From Planctomycetia bacterium (GTDB lineage Bacteria > Planctomycetota > Phycisphaerae > UBA1845 > UTPLA1): DNA of 64,000 bases. Below the pieces are notes generated by a model. The model did no database searches. It was not told where the DNA came from and worked only from the letters and a program-made list of their open reading frames with translations. Positions 8,985-17,344 of the stretch are shown here, piece by piece. A program made the translations under genes and the position numbers. The stretch spans positions 2,356,001 to 2,420,000 of the forward strand of contig JABTTW010000001.1 in the NCBI GenBank assembly GCA_015075745.1, in the 5' to 3' direction. The first letter of the stretch is position 1. Every line of letters begins with the position of its first letter.

Positions 8985-10673
8985 ATGCGTCCTTTGTCAC
9001 GGACAACTCAGCGATGGATACGAACGGCTCAACTGCCCGGCAACGTGGGCGGCGGGTCAAGCAGCGGCATCACTCGATTATCGAGTGCCGGAGAGTCGGC
9101 ACTGATGCGAGCTTCGCGTGGTCGCGGCTATGCCCCCAATCGCCGCTGCGCGGTCCTGTTGATTGCGGTGTTCGCCGCGACGGGCTGCAAGCCGGGCGGC
9201 GAAAGCGCCCGGTGGCTTCAGAACGGCCTCGTCGACCCGACACAAGTCGGTCAGTTCCTAGAGCCAAAGCGCAACGAGATTCGCGCGTCGCTGAGTATTC
9301 TGGAGGAGCCGACCGGCATTCAGGATGCACAGGAGCCTCAGGCGGAAGACCTGATCGTGGAGTATCGCGAACATGTCATTCAGCCGGGCGACGGGCTGAA
9401 CATCACGGTGTTTGAGTTGCTGGTGCCGGGACAGGCGACGAATCAGCAGGTCCTGGTCAGTTCGTCCGGCTATGAATCGCTCCCGACAATTGGGCGAGTG
9501 CGAATGGCGGGCCTGACCATCAGTGGACTGGAGTTGGAACTGAAGGAGTTGTTGCGAGAAGCTCAAATCCTGCCGGACCCCGAGGTGCAGGTTGCATTGC
9601 TGAGCACCCGGGCAACACGATTCTCGATCATCGGCAGCGTTTCGCGGCCCGGCAGTTACGAGTTGCCGCAGCCGGACTACAGGTTGTTATCGGCGCTGGC
9701 CGACGCGGGCGGCGTACCGCCCCAAGTGCAAACGATCTACGTATTCCGTCGGGGAGCCCTGGACGAACTTCGGGACGGCGAAATGGGAGGGGGCGCCGCG
9801 CCACAGTCACAACCGACCCGGTCGGACAGCATGGAGCCCACGCCGTTCATGCTCAGTGACACGGCATCGGGACCTTCTTCTTCGCCCGCCAGTGGGCCGG
9901 CCGTCAGCCCCTGGGCCTCGTCTGAGCCCGAGTCGATGACGCCGGTTTCGACACAGGAAGGCAAGATCGATGAGATCGACATTCTCGAGGGAGGTCCGAC
10001 GACCTCGCCCGAAGCGATCATTTGGGACCCGCAGCAGGGTTGGATCATCAAGCCGGCGGAAGACGCGGCCAGCGAGCCGGTCATTGTTGAGGACAGGCCG
10101 AATCGAGACGCGCCCGATCCGCTGACGCAGGAACTGGCCCAGCCGGTTCGGATCATTGAGGTGCCAATCAAGGACCTGTTGGCGGGCGATCCCCGTTACA
10201 ACCTGGTCATTAGGCCTTATGATCTCATCAGCGTTCCGCCGGGTTCGGTGGGCGAGTACTACATGATGGGCAATGTCGCCCGAGCCGGAGCCTATGACAT
10301 CACCGGGCGTCGGTTGACCGTGAAGGAAGCCGTTGCCGCCGCGGGTGGTTTCGGGCCGCTCGCCTGGCCGTCTCGCGCGGACCTCGTGCGTCGCGTCAGT
10401 CAGGATGAAGAACAAATCATTCAGTTGGATCTCGATGCCATCTTCGCGGGAACCGCTCCGGACTTTTATCTTAAACCCAATGACATTCTCAATGTCGGTA
10501 CAACCCCCGCAGCCGTGTTCCTGGCAGTTCTGCGGAATGCCTTCCGCTTCAGCTATGGGTTTGGGTTTGTCTATGATCGAAACTTCGCTGACGCGGACAC
10601 ATTTCAGGCCAAGGAACAGGTTCGGCAGCGTCGCACCCAGGAAGCGGCTCTGCGCGGCATCCCGCTTCAGTAG
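8985..10673 (+). CDS. Polysaccharide export lipoprotein (Wza-like, SLBB)
   Basis: Outer-membrane polysaccharide export protein. A lipoprotein signal (RRCAVLLIAVFAATGC) is followed by a poly_export domain (EHVIQPGDGLNITVFE...) and SLBB-type beta-grasp domains (FSIIGSVSRPGSYELP; later YYMMGNVARAGAYDI). Between the SLBB regions is a Ser/Pro/Glu-rich linker of about 120 residues, longer than usual. Two starts are possible: this ATG has AAGGAA five bases upstream but puts the signal peptide about 50 residues in, while the ATG at 9105 gives a normal lipoprotein leader with weaker GGAG spacing. It heads the exosortase locus, 47 bases before the exosortase gene. Confidence 0.9.
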   Translation: MRPLSRTTQRWIRTAQLPGNVGGGSSSGITRLSSAGESALMRASRGRGYAPNRRCAVLLIAVFAATGCKPGGESARWLQNGLVDPTQVGQFLEPKRNEIRASLSILEEPTGIQDAQEPQAEDLIVEYREHVIQPGDGLNITVFELLVPGQATNQQVLVSSSGYESLPTIGRVRMAGLTISGLELELKELLREAQILPDPEVQVALLSTRATRFSIIGSVSRPGSYELPQPDYRLLSALADAGGVPPQVQTIYVFRRGALDELRDGEMGGGAAPQSQPTRSDSMEPTPFMLSDTASGPSSSPASGPAVSPWASSEPESMTPVSTQEGKIDEIDILEGGPTTSPEAIIWDPQQGWIIKPAEDAASEPVIVEDRPNRDAPDPLTQELAQPVRIIEVPIKDLLAGDPRYNLVIRPYDLISVPPGSVGEYYMMGNVARAGAYDITGRRLTVKEAVAAAGGFGPLAWPSRADLVRRVSQDEEQIIQLDLDAIFAGTAPDFYLKPNDILNVGTTPAAVFLAVLRNAFRFSYGFGFVYDRNFADADTFQAKEQVRQRRTQEAALRGIPLQ

Positions 10674-10720
10674 CCGAAGCGGGCCGGAGCGGTTCCACCG
10701 ATTATGGGAGGCCGACGCGC

Positions 10721-11713
10721 GTGCATAGGACTTCCCTGGACTCGCCCCAGACCGAGAGTAGAGCGCCCGGGCGGGCTTCCGTTGCGGGCCGACGCCGAGG
10801 CCAGCCGCAGCGCGTGGACCCCGGTTGGTTTCAGATTCTGGGGACATCCGGACTGGTCGTGATCGTGGTGATCTGCGCCTTGATGGGGTGGCTTTACAAG
10901 CCCCAATGGCAGCGGCTGTTTCGGATGTGGCAGAACCCCGACTGGTCTCATGGGTATCTGATCCCGATCTTCTGTCTTTACATGATTCACGTCCGAAAGG
11001 CGGCAATCCTCGCGGCGCCGAAAAAGGGCTCGCTGGCGGGCCTGGGCGTCATTTTGCTCGGGATCGCGACCTACGCCTACTTCATCTATGTGAAGATCGG
11101 TTATCCGCAGGACCTGTCGATGCTGCTGGTCGCGATGGGCCTGGTCTTGCTCATGTGCGGTTGGAGAATACTGAAACTCACCCTGTTTCCCATCTGCTTC
11201 TTTGCGCTGGCGATTCCTCCGCCGGACCGGATTTACAAGGGTTTTACGCAGCCGCTTCAGCAGGGGGCCGCCTGGCTGGCGACCAAGATGCTGAATCTTT
11301 TTCCCGGTGCTGAAGTCGAACAAGCCGGCATCAATATTGCGTACTACATAAGGGGCGGCAATCAGGGCATGTTTACGGTGGCGGGGGCATGCAGCGGCAT
11401 GCGGTCGCTGCTGGCCTTCGTGGCCCTGGGACTGGTGATGGCCTATTTCACGCCGCGCCCAACCTGGCACCGTGTGGCCATGGCGGTATGCGTGGTTCCG
11501 GTTGCGTTGGCCTGCAACGTACTGCGAGTGATTATCACGGGGGCGTTTCAAATGTATGGATACGGTAATCTGGCCGCGGGAACCCCTCACACGGTTCTCG
11601 GATTGGTGATGTTCGCCGTCGGTTTCGCGATCTACGGCGCCATTCTGTGGACTCTCGATCATTTGATGGTTGAGGATCCCGACGCCGAAGATGCTTCCGG
11701 AGTGCCTGCCTGA
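10721..11713 (+). CDS. xrt: Exosortase
   Basis: Integral membrane cysteine protease/transpeptidase of the exosortase (EpsH/Xrt) family, 330 residues with about eight hydrophobic segments. The catalytic triad is visible: Cys224 in AGACSGMRSL, Arg269 in CNVLRVI and His290 in GTPHTVLG. It should recognise and process PEP-CTERM tails; one such protein is encoded at 51807-52721. The start is a GTG preceded by GGGAGG. The 40-residue basic N-terminal cytoplasmic extension (SRAPGRASVAGRRRGQ) is longer than in many homologues. The stop codon overlaps the ATG of the next gene by one base, so the two are probably translationally coupled. Confidence 0.93.
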   Translation: MHRTSLDSPQTESRAPGRASVAGRRRGQPQRVDPGWFQILGTSGLVVIVVICALMGWLYKPQWQRLFRMWQNPDWSHGYLIPIFCLYMIHVRKAAILAAPKKGSLAGLGVILLGIATYAYFIYVKIGYPQDLSMLLVAMGLVLLMCGWRILKLTLFPICFFALAIPPPDRIYKGFTQPLQQGAAWLATKMLNLFPGAEVEQAGINIAYYIRGGNQGMFTVAGACSGMRSLLAFVALGLVMAYFTPRPTWHRVAMAVCVVPVALACNVLRVIITGAFQMYGYGNLAAGTPHTVLGLVMFAVGFAIYGAILWTLDHLMVEDPDAEDASGVPA

Positions 11714-12480
11714 TGGCCTGGGGAACACGAGACAAGATCAATGTCGGACTGGGTCTTGCGGTTCTCGGCGCGAGCGCCGCGTTCATGCAGGCCGCGCAGT
11801 CCAAGGGCTGGTTGAGCCTGGTGAAGCAGCGCCTGCCGATCTTGAAGCCGATCAAGGATCTTGATCGGTCGAAACTCGAGCCATTCATGGTCGTCAGTTC
11901 CCAGGAGTTTCCCGCGGAGGTGATCGAGGAACTCGGCACGGATGAGTATTTCAACTGGATGCTGAAGGAGCCGTCGAGGTCGCCGTATAAGGGGAGGGCC
12001 ATCAACCTGACGGTGACCTACTACACGGGGGTCGTCGATCAGGTGCCGCACGTCCCTGAAGAGTGCATGGTGCAGGGCGCCTATACCCAGGCCGGCGATG
12101 ACATCATGCAGATGGAGCTTCCGGCGCTGGGCGAGTCCATCGAGGTCCGCCGGCTTCAGTTTTATCCGCCGCGCGATGTGACAGTTAAGACCTACGTCTA
12201 TTACACCTTTTGCGTCAATGGCGACTATATGGCCACGCGCATGGCAGTACGGTCGCGGATGACAAAGTTCGCGGACACGCACCTCTATTATTCGAAAGTC
12301 GAGGTTGCGTTCAAGGGACGGCCGGACGCCGACCTCAAGGAACTGGACTCGCGGGCGCGAGAGGTACTGGACCGTGTTCTCAGCGAATTGCGGTCATCGC
12401 ATTTCCCGCCCAAGGGCTGGGAACAGGGCGGCCCCCCGGCTGGATCAAGCTCATCGGCGTCCTCGCCCCGGAATCCGTGA
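11713..12480 (+). CDS. Exosortase-associated EpsI-like protein (DUF3485)
   Basis: A 255-residue protein of the EpsI/DUF3485 type that accompanies exosortases, either as a separate gene as here or fused to the exosortase. One membrane-anchor segment lies near the N-terminus (INVGLGLAVLGASAAFM). The family block around the conserved His and Cys is present as DQVPHVPEECMVQGAY, followed by beta strands (TVKTYVYYTFCVNGDYMA). The C-terminal tail is Gly/Pro/Ser-rich. The ATG overlaps the exosortase stop (TGATG). The exact biochemical role of EpsI is not established; partnership with the exosortase follows from gene order. Confidence 0.88.
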   Translation: MAWGTRDKINVGLGLAVLGASAAFMQAAQSKGWLSLVKQRLPILKPIKDLDRSKLEPFMVVSSQEFPAEVIEELGTDEYFNWMLKEPSRSPYKGRAINLTVTYYTGVVDQVPHVPEECMVQGAYTQAGDDIMQMELPALGESIEVRRLQFYPPRDVTVKTYVYYTFCVNGDYMATRMAVRSRMTKFADTHLYYSKVEVAFKGRPDADLKELDSRAREVLDRVLSELRSSHFPPKGWEQGGPPAGSSSSASSPRNP

Positions 12481-12496
12481 CAACCTGTATAATCTG

Positions 12497-12533
12497 AACC
12501 ACTCCGCCGCGGCGCATTCGCGCGGAGGTGGTT
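12497..12533 (+). promoter_or_regulatory. Strong hairpin in the epsI-TPR spacer
   Basis: AACCACTCCGC and GCGGAGGTGGTT form an almost perfect 11-bp stem (one bulged G) in the 96-base gap between the EpsI-like gene and the giant TPR gene. It follows a TATAAT hexamer at 12488-12493 that has no convincing -35. There is no T-run, so it is not a classical terminator. It may stabilise or separate mRNA segments of the operon. Confidence 0.45.
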
Positions 12534-12576
12534 CGCTTGATTGCCGTCAGACTATCAATCGGAAGGCTTGGTCATT

Positions 12577-15500
12577 ATGGCGAAGAAACTGAATCGGAAC
12601 CTGGTTGGCATCCTCACACTGGTCGGAATGGTGCTGCTTGCCGTCGGCGGGTTTGCACTGCTGGCGAGCCTCCCGGGTCAGGATCCGAAGGTCTATGAAG
12701 CGGAAGCGGAAAAGCTCCGCAGCGAAGGCAAGTTTGAGATGGCCGCTGACACGCTGGTCCGGGCCTACCAGCGCGATCCGGCGAAGAACCCAGAATATCT
12801 CGTGAAAGGCGCCAAGTGCGTGCTGGAAGAGGGCAAGATCGGCAAGGCACGGGCGATGCTCCGCGATGCGCTTCAGCGCGATCCCAACTTGAAATCCGCC
12901 CTGGAAGTCACCGCGGACCTTGAGTTCGAAATCGCCCAGAGATTCGGCTCCAGTGCCCAATGGAATCGCGTTCTGACGTCATCCAAGAAGCTGGCTGCGG
13001 CCGATGCGAATTCGGCCCTGGCGCAACACGCGATGGGCATGGCGTATCTCGCACTGCAAGGCGAAGACTCCCGGCACCGCGAGGAGGGTGTCGCGGCGCT
13101 TAAGAAGGCGCTCGAGCTCGACCCGACGAACGCGAAAGCCGTGGATACCCTTGCCAAGCAGTGGTGGAACGAATCCGAGACTGCGAAGCGGGCCGGCAAA
13201 CTGGACGAGTCGGACGCGCTGGTCGTCGCTCGAGACACGTTGATCGCGGACACGATTGAAAAGTGCCGCGCCGCGGCGCCGGAGAAAGTAACGGAACTGC
13301 GTCAGTTGCAGTGCATTTTCAAGATTGTCTCGAAGAAAGTCGACGAGGGCATTCGCGACCTCGAGGAAATCGTCAAGTCTGAGGTGAAAGGCGTTGACGC
13401 CCATCGACTCTTGGGCGGCATCTACATGGGCGTCCTCGGTGACGCGGTGAAGCAAGATCTGGCCAAAGCCGAGGCGCTCTATCTAGAGGCGTTGAGCATT
13501 GAGCCGGATAACGGCGATGTCTATCTGGAGCTGGCTCGGGTCTATCGCCAGCAACGCGAAAAATCCAAAGACCCCGAAGAGCAGAAGAAGCTTCGCGAGA
13601 AGGAACTCGGCCTTTACAAAAAGGGACTGGAAGTCGTTACGCGGACGACCGATTTCCGAAAGCTCAAGAATAACGTTGCCCGGGCACAGTTCTATTCTGA
13701 GTTGGTGCTCGGCGCCCTCGGTGATGCCGATCAGAGCCCGGACGAGGAGGCGCGAGAAAAGGGGATTGCGTCCGCAGAATCCTGGCTGGCGCGGATGAAA
13801 GAGGAGATCGATCCGGGCCAACTGGAAGTCAGGTTCCTCGTGGCCAACATCCTCAACATGAAGGGTGAGATTGTCGAAGCGACCAAGGAGGCTGAAGCCG
13901 CGGAGCGAGCCGCCGGGTCGCGCGGCCACCTGGGACTCCAAGTGTTGCTGGGAGAAGTGTATTCACGGCAGCAGCAATGGGGGGCGGCCGAAAGCGCCAT
14001 CAAGAAGGCGCTGACCATGAACCCCGATTCCCCGGGCCTCATTCTGCGGCTCGCACAGTTGTATCTTCAGCAGAACAAGGCGAACGATGCCCTGACCCTG
14101 CTTAAGCCCATGGACTCGGGCCAGCGCGGCCAGTTTCTCCGAACGAACCCGGCGGCCGCGCGCCTGCGAGCCGATGCGCTGCGCCAGTTGGGCCAATATG
14201 AGCAAGCCTTGGCGGAGAGCGCGCGATCGGGTACCGGCAGCATCGCGGACGAGGTTCGAGAAGCCCAACTCTTGATCCTCAGCGAGAAGACGGCCGAAGC
14301 GGAAAAGAAGCTCAAGACGCTGCTGGCATCCGCTCCAACTGATATTGGCGTCTTGCGAACACTTTGCGGGCTCTATCGGGACACGAACCGGCTGGATGAG
14401 GCGACTGCGGTGGCGAAGGCCGCGCTTCAGAAGGAGCCGGATAATCGGCAGCTTAAGATTCTGGAAATCGACCTCCTTCCGGGAGGTAGTAGTGACGAGC
14501 GTAAGGCCCGAACGTTGAAGGTCATCAACGAGGAGAAGGATGAATTCGTAAAGGCCCTGTCGCTTCACGACTTTTACAATAGCGACAATAACGAATCAGA
14601 GGCCCGAAAGTATTTGGATGAGGCCGAGCGGCTTCGGCCGGACCATTCGGCGGTCATTGAGCGACAATTCCGGCTTGCGGTCATGGCCAAGGACTGGAGT
14701 CGCGCGGAGAAGTATGCCGCGAAGAGCGGCTCGCTGAATATCGACGGCACCGAGGGGCTGCTTTCACAGGGCCGGCTGGCTCTGGCGAAAGGCGCGAGTC
14801 TTGAGGAAGAAGGCAAGGCGGACCAGGCCAAGGAGCAGTTCGAGCGGGCCATCGACCTGATTCGCAGCGGTCTCCAGAAGTATTCGAGTAATTCCCTGGC
14901 ATGGACGGTTCTCGCCGACGCCTACCAGGCCGCCGGTCGCGGCACCGAGGCGAAGGGCGTGCTTCTTGAAGCTCTCAAGATGGATCCGACGAACGGCTTT
15001 GCCAATCGCGCATTGGCGGAGTTGAGCATCCGAGAGGGCAACGAGGCTGAAGCGCAAAAGTACCTGATGGCCGCGAGTCGCACGCTTCCGAACGATGTTT
15101 TTGTTCAGCGTCAGCTTCAGATTCTCAAAGAGAAAGAGAATCCGCGCGAGGGCATCAAGTCGCGCGAGAAGATCCTGCAGGAGAACCCTCACGATCTGCA
15201 GAACCTCGTTCTCCTGGCCAGGCTGTATGCGCTCCCGGAGGTAGCCAAATTTGACAAGGCCGCCGAGGTCTATCGGATGGCCCTGACGGAGTCCAAGAAC
15301 GACCTGGCAATGGCGTTTGAGTTTGCTAATTTCCTGGGGCGAAGCGATGTGAAGCGTCCATCGGAGGGCGATCAAATCCTCGGGGACTTAATGGGCAAGG
15401 AGCAGGACAAGGCGAAAAAGGCACAGATCGCCATCTACCTCGGACGGTTCTACGAGAACCAGAAAGTTCTCGCGACGGCCGACCGGCATTTCCGACTTGC

Positions 15501-17160
15501 CGTCAGCCTCGATCCGTCGGCGACGATTCTGCAGTCGGCCGGCGAGTACTACGCAAGGACAAGCCGATTTAGAGATTCGACTGAATACTACGTCCGCGCC
15601 CTTAAGCAGTTGGACTCGGAAGGCTCCGCCCAGGCGGAACAGGTCCGATCCAAGATCATTGCGCTCTGTCTGGCGGTCGGCGACCTCGAGCGGGCACGAA
15701 CCGCCATCGACGAGTTCCTGACAAAGTACCCGAACAACGATCAGGGCATGATCTTCGAAGGCGCCTATCACCGGATCGCCGGTGACGTTCAGCAGGCGCG
15801 TCAATCGTTCGACGCCCACATTGAGAGGAATCCCGATAACGCCGTCGCACTGTGGCAACGAGGAGAGTTGTTTCGCCTGATGGGGGGCTGGCAGAAGGCA
15901 ATCAGCGACCTTACCAAGGCCAAGACAATCAGTCCCAACGGATTCAGCTTCCAGCATCGCATTTCGCTGGCCGACGTGCTCATGGAGACCGGCAAGGCGG
16001 AGCTCGCCGTTTCCGAGTTACGAACCATTCTCGATGAAAACCCGGACGAAGAGGCCGTCGCCGAGGCGCTGATCGATCTTTACATCCGCATCGGCCCCTC
16101 GCGCTATCCCGATGCCGAAACACTGATCTTCACCTTCGCCCAGAAGCGACCGCGTGACGAGAAGTGGCAGATGATTCTCGGCCGGCTTTATGAAAAGGCG
16201 AGGAATGACGCCAAGGCCATCGCGGCGTACGAAAAGGCGGCGGAGTTGAGTCATTACGGCCGAGCATCGGTTGAGGCCTTGTTCCGGCTGTGCCGGTCGT
16301 CGAACCAGCCCAAGGTCATCAAGGACTACGCCGCCCAGAAGCTGTCGTCGCGACTGCTCAACACCATGCCTGGGGCGCTGTCGACGGTCGCCTGGGCGTA
16401 TCTCCAGTCCGGCGAACAAGACAAGGCCATTGAGTATTACGACATGGCGCTTGCGGCGGCGGCCAACGAATTTGACGTATACACCTCCGTCGTCATGGAG
16501 ATGGTCCAGTCGGCCGGCCGGGAAGAGTGCCTGAAGCGTCAGCAGAAGAGAGTCGAGGCTGATCCTCAGAACATCGAGCAGCTCAAGCTCCTCGTGCAGC
16601 TTCTGCACATCAACGACAAGGTCGATGATGCGATCGCGGTCACCGAGCAGATCGAGAAGCTGGCCGCCCGCAATGAGGACATCCTGTTCGCCCGACTGGC
16701 CCAGGGCATGCTCTCTCAGCGGGCCGGAAAGCTGGATGCGGCGCTGGCCAAGTACGAAGAGGCCCTCAAACTCGATCCGAACAATGCCCTCGCGCTCAAC
16801 AACCTCGCGGCCCTTTTGTGTGAGGAAATGAATCGATGCGCCGAGGGGCTCCCCTACGCCGTTCGTGCCCGGAAGATCCGGCCTAACGATCCCAACGTCC
16901 TGGATACGCTGGGATGGGCCCTGGTCCTCAACGATCGTCTGGGGGAGGCCCTGGGGGTCTTCCTGCGCAGCCTGGAGGTGAATCGGGAGCACGTCATCAC
17001 TCTTTACCACCTGGGGCTGCTGCATGAGCGCAGAAATGAGTACGACGAGGCGCAAAGACGGCTTGAACAGGCAAAAAAGGCAGCGGAATCCCAAGGATCG
17101 TCCGTATATCTACCGAAAATAGTGAAGGCGCTCGAAGACATCGCCGCCAAGGGAAAATAG
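12577..17160 (+). CDS. Giant TPR-repeat protein of the exosortase/EPS locus (PrsT-like)
   Basis: 1,527 residues: one N-terminal membrane anchor (VGILTLVGMVLLAVGGFALLA), then almost entirely tetratricopeptide repeats (for example the block around ALKKALELDPTNAKAV and the one around AKYEEALKLDPNNALA). Position and architecture match the PrsT-type TPR protein of exosortase/PEP-CTERM polysaccharide loci, but it is clearly longer than the usual 900 or so residues. Probably a periplasm-facing scaffold for assembly or secretion of the exopolymer. The start is the ATG with GGAAGG ten bases upstream; a TTG at 12541 in frame would add twelve residues. 184 bases separate it from the kinase gene. Confidence 0.87.
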   Translation: MAKKLNRNLVGILTLVGMVLLAVGGFALLASLPGQDPKVYEAEAEKLRSEGKFEMAADTLVRAYQRDPAKNPEYLVKGAKCVLEEGKIGKARAMLRDALQRDPNLKSALEVTADLEFEIAQRFGSSAQWNRVLTSSKKLAAADANSALAQHAMGMAYLALQGEDSRHREEGVAALKKALELDPTNAKAVDTLAKQWWNESETAKRAGKLDESDALVVARDTLIADTIEKCRAAAPEKVTELRQLQCIFKIVSKKVDEGIRDLEEIVKSEVKGVDAHRLLGGIYMGVLGDAVKQDLAKAEALYLEALSIEPDNGDVYLELARVYRQQREKSKDPEEQKKLREKELGLYKKGLEVVTRTTDFRKLKNNVARAQFYSELVLGALGDADQSPDEEAREKGIASAESWLARMKEEIDPGQLEVRFLVANILNMKGEIVEATKEAEAAERAAGSRGHLGLQVLLGEVYSRQQQWGAAESAIKKALTMNPDSPGLILRLAQLYLQQNKANDALTLLKPMDSGQRGQFLRTNPAAARLRADALRQLGQYEQALAESARSGTGSIADEVREAQLLILSEKTAEAEKKLKTLLASAPTDIGVLRTLCGLYRDTNRLDEATAVAKAALQKEPDNRQLKILEIDLLPGGSSDERKARTLKVINEEKDEFVKALSLHDFYNSDNNESEARKYLDEAERLRPDHSAVIERQFRLAVMAKDWSRAEKYAAKSGSLNIDGTEGLLSQGRLALAKGASLEEEGKADQAKEQFERAIDLIRSGLQKYSSNSLAWTVLADAYQAAGRGTEAKGVLLEALKMDPTNGFANRALAELSIREGNEAEAQKYLMAASRTLPNDVFVQRQLQILKEKENPREGIKSREKILQENPHDLQNLVLLARLYALPEVAKFDKAAEVYRMALTESKNDLAMAFEFANFLGRSDVKRPSEGDQILGDLMGKEQDKAKKAQIAIYLGRFYENQKVLATADRHFRLAVSLDPSATILQSAGEYYARTSRFRDSTEYYVRALKQLDSEGSAQAEQVRSKIIALCLAVGDLERARTAIDEFLTKYPNNDQGMIFEGAYHRIAGDVQQARQSFDAHIERNPDNAVALWQRGELFRLMGGWQKAISDLTKAKTISPNGFSFQHRISLADVLMETGKAELAVSELRTILDENPDEEAVAEALIDLYIRIGPSRYPDAETLIFTFAQKRPRDEKWQMILGRLYEKARNDAKAIAAYEKAAELSHYGRASVEALFRLCRSSNQPKVIKDYAAQKLSSRLLNTMPGALSTVAWAYLQSGEQDKAIEYYDMALAAAANEFDVYTSVVMEMVQSAGREECLKRQQKRVEADPQNIEQLKLLVQLLHINDKVDDAIAVTEQIEKLAARNEDILFARLAQGMLSQRAGKLDAALAKYEEALKLDPNNALALNNLAALLCEEMNRCAEGLPYAVRARKIRPNDPNVLDTLGWALVLNDRLGEALGVFLRSLEVNREHVITLYHLGLLHERRNEYDEAQRRLEQAKKAAESQGSSVYLPKIVKALEDIAAKGK

Positions 17161-17344
17161 CCGCGTAACTCGATCGGAAGGCCGAGTTTAGCCCACGAAA
17201 GCGACGTCTTCCCGGCGTTCCCCTGGTCTTTGAAAACGCGCCACATTGCTTCCTGCTCGTGAACTCGACCGTGCAAGGACGAGTATTAGGAGGTATACAC
17301 TTGCAAGGGGACAAGGCTTTGGCCAAGGCCGTGAGCACGCTCGA

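Noticed and set aside
8704-9105. 133-residue open frame upstream of the export lipoprotein
   Set aside because: No family resemblance, overlaps the start of the export gene, and lies in a divergent promoter region.
9807-11006. 399-residue minus-strand frame over the export/exosortase genes
   Set aside because: High-GC shadow of well-supported plus-strand genes; Arg/Gly/His-rich translation.
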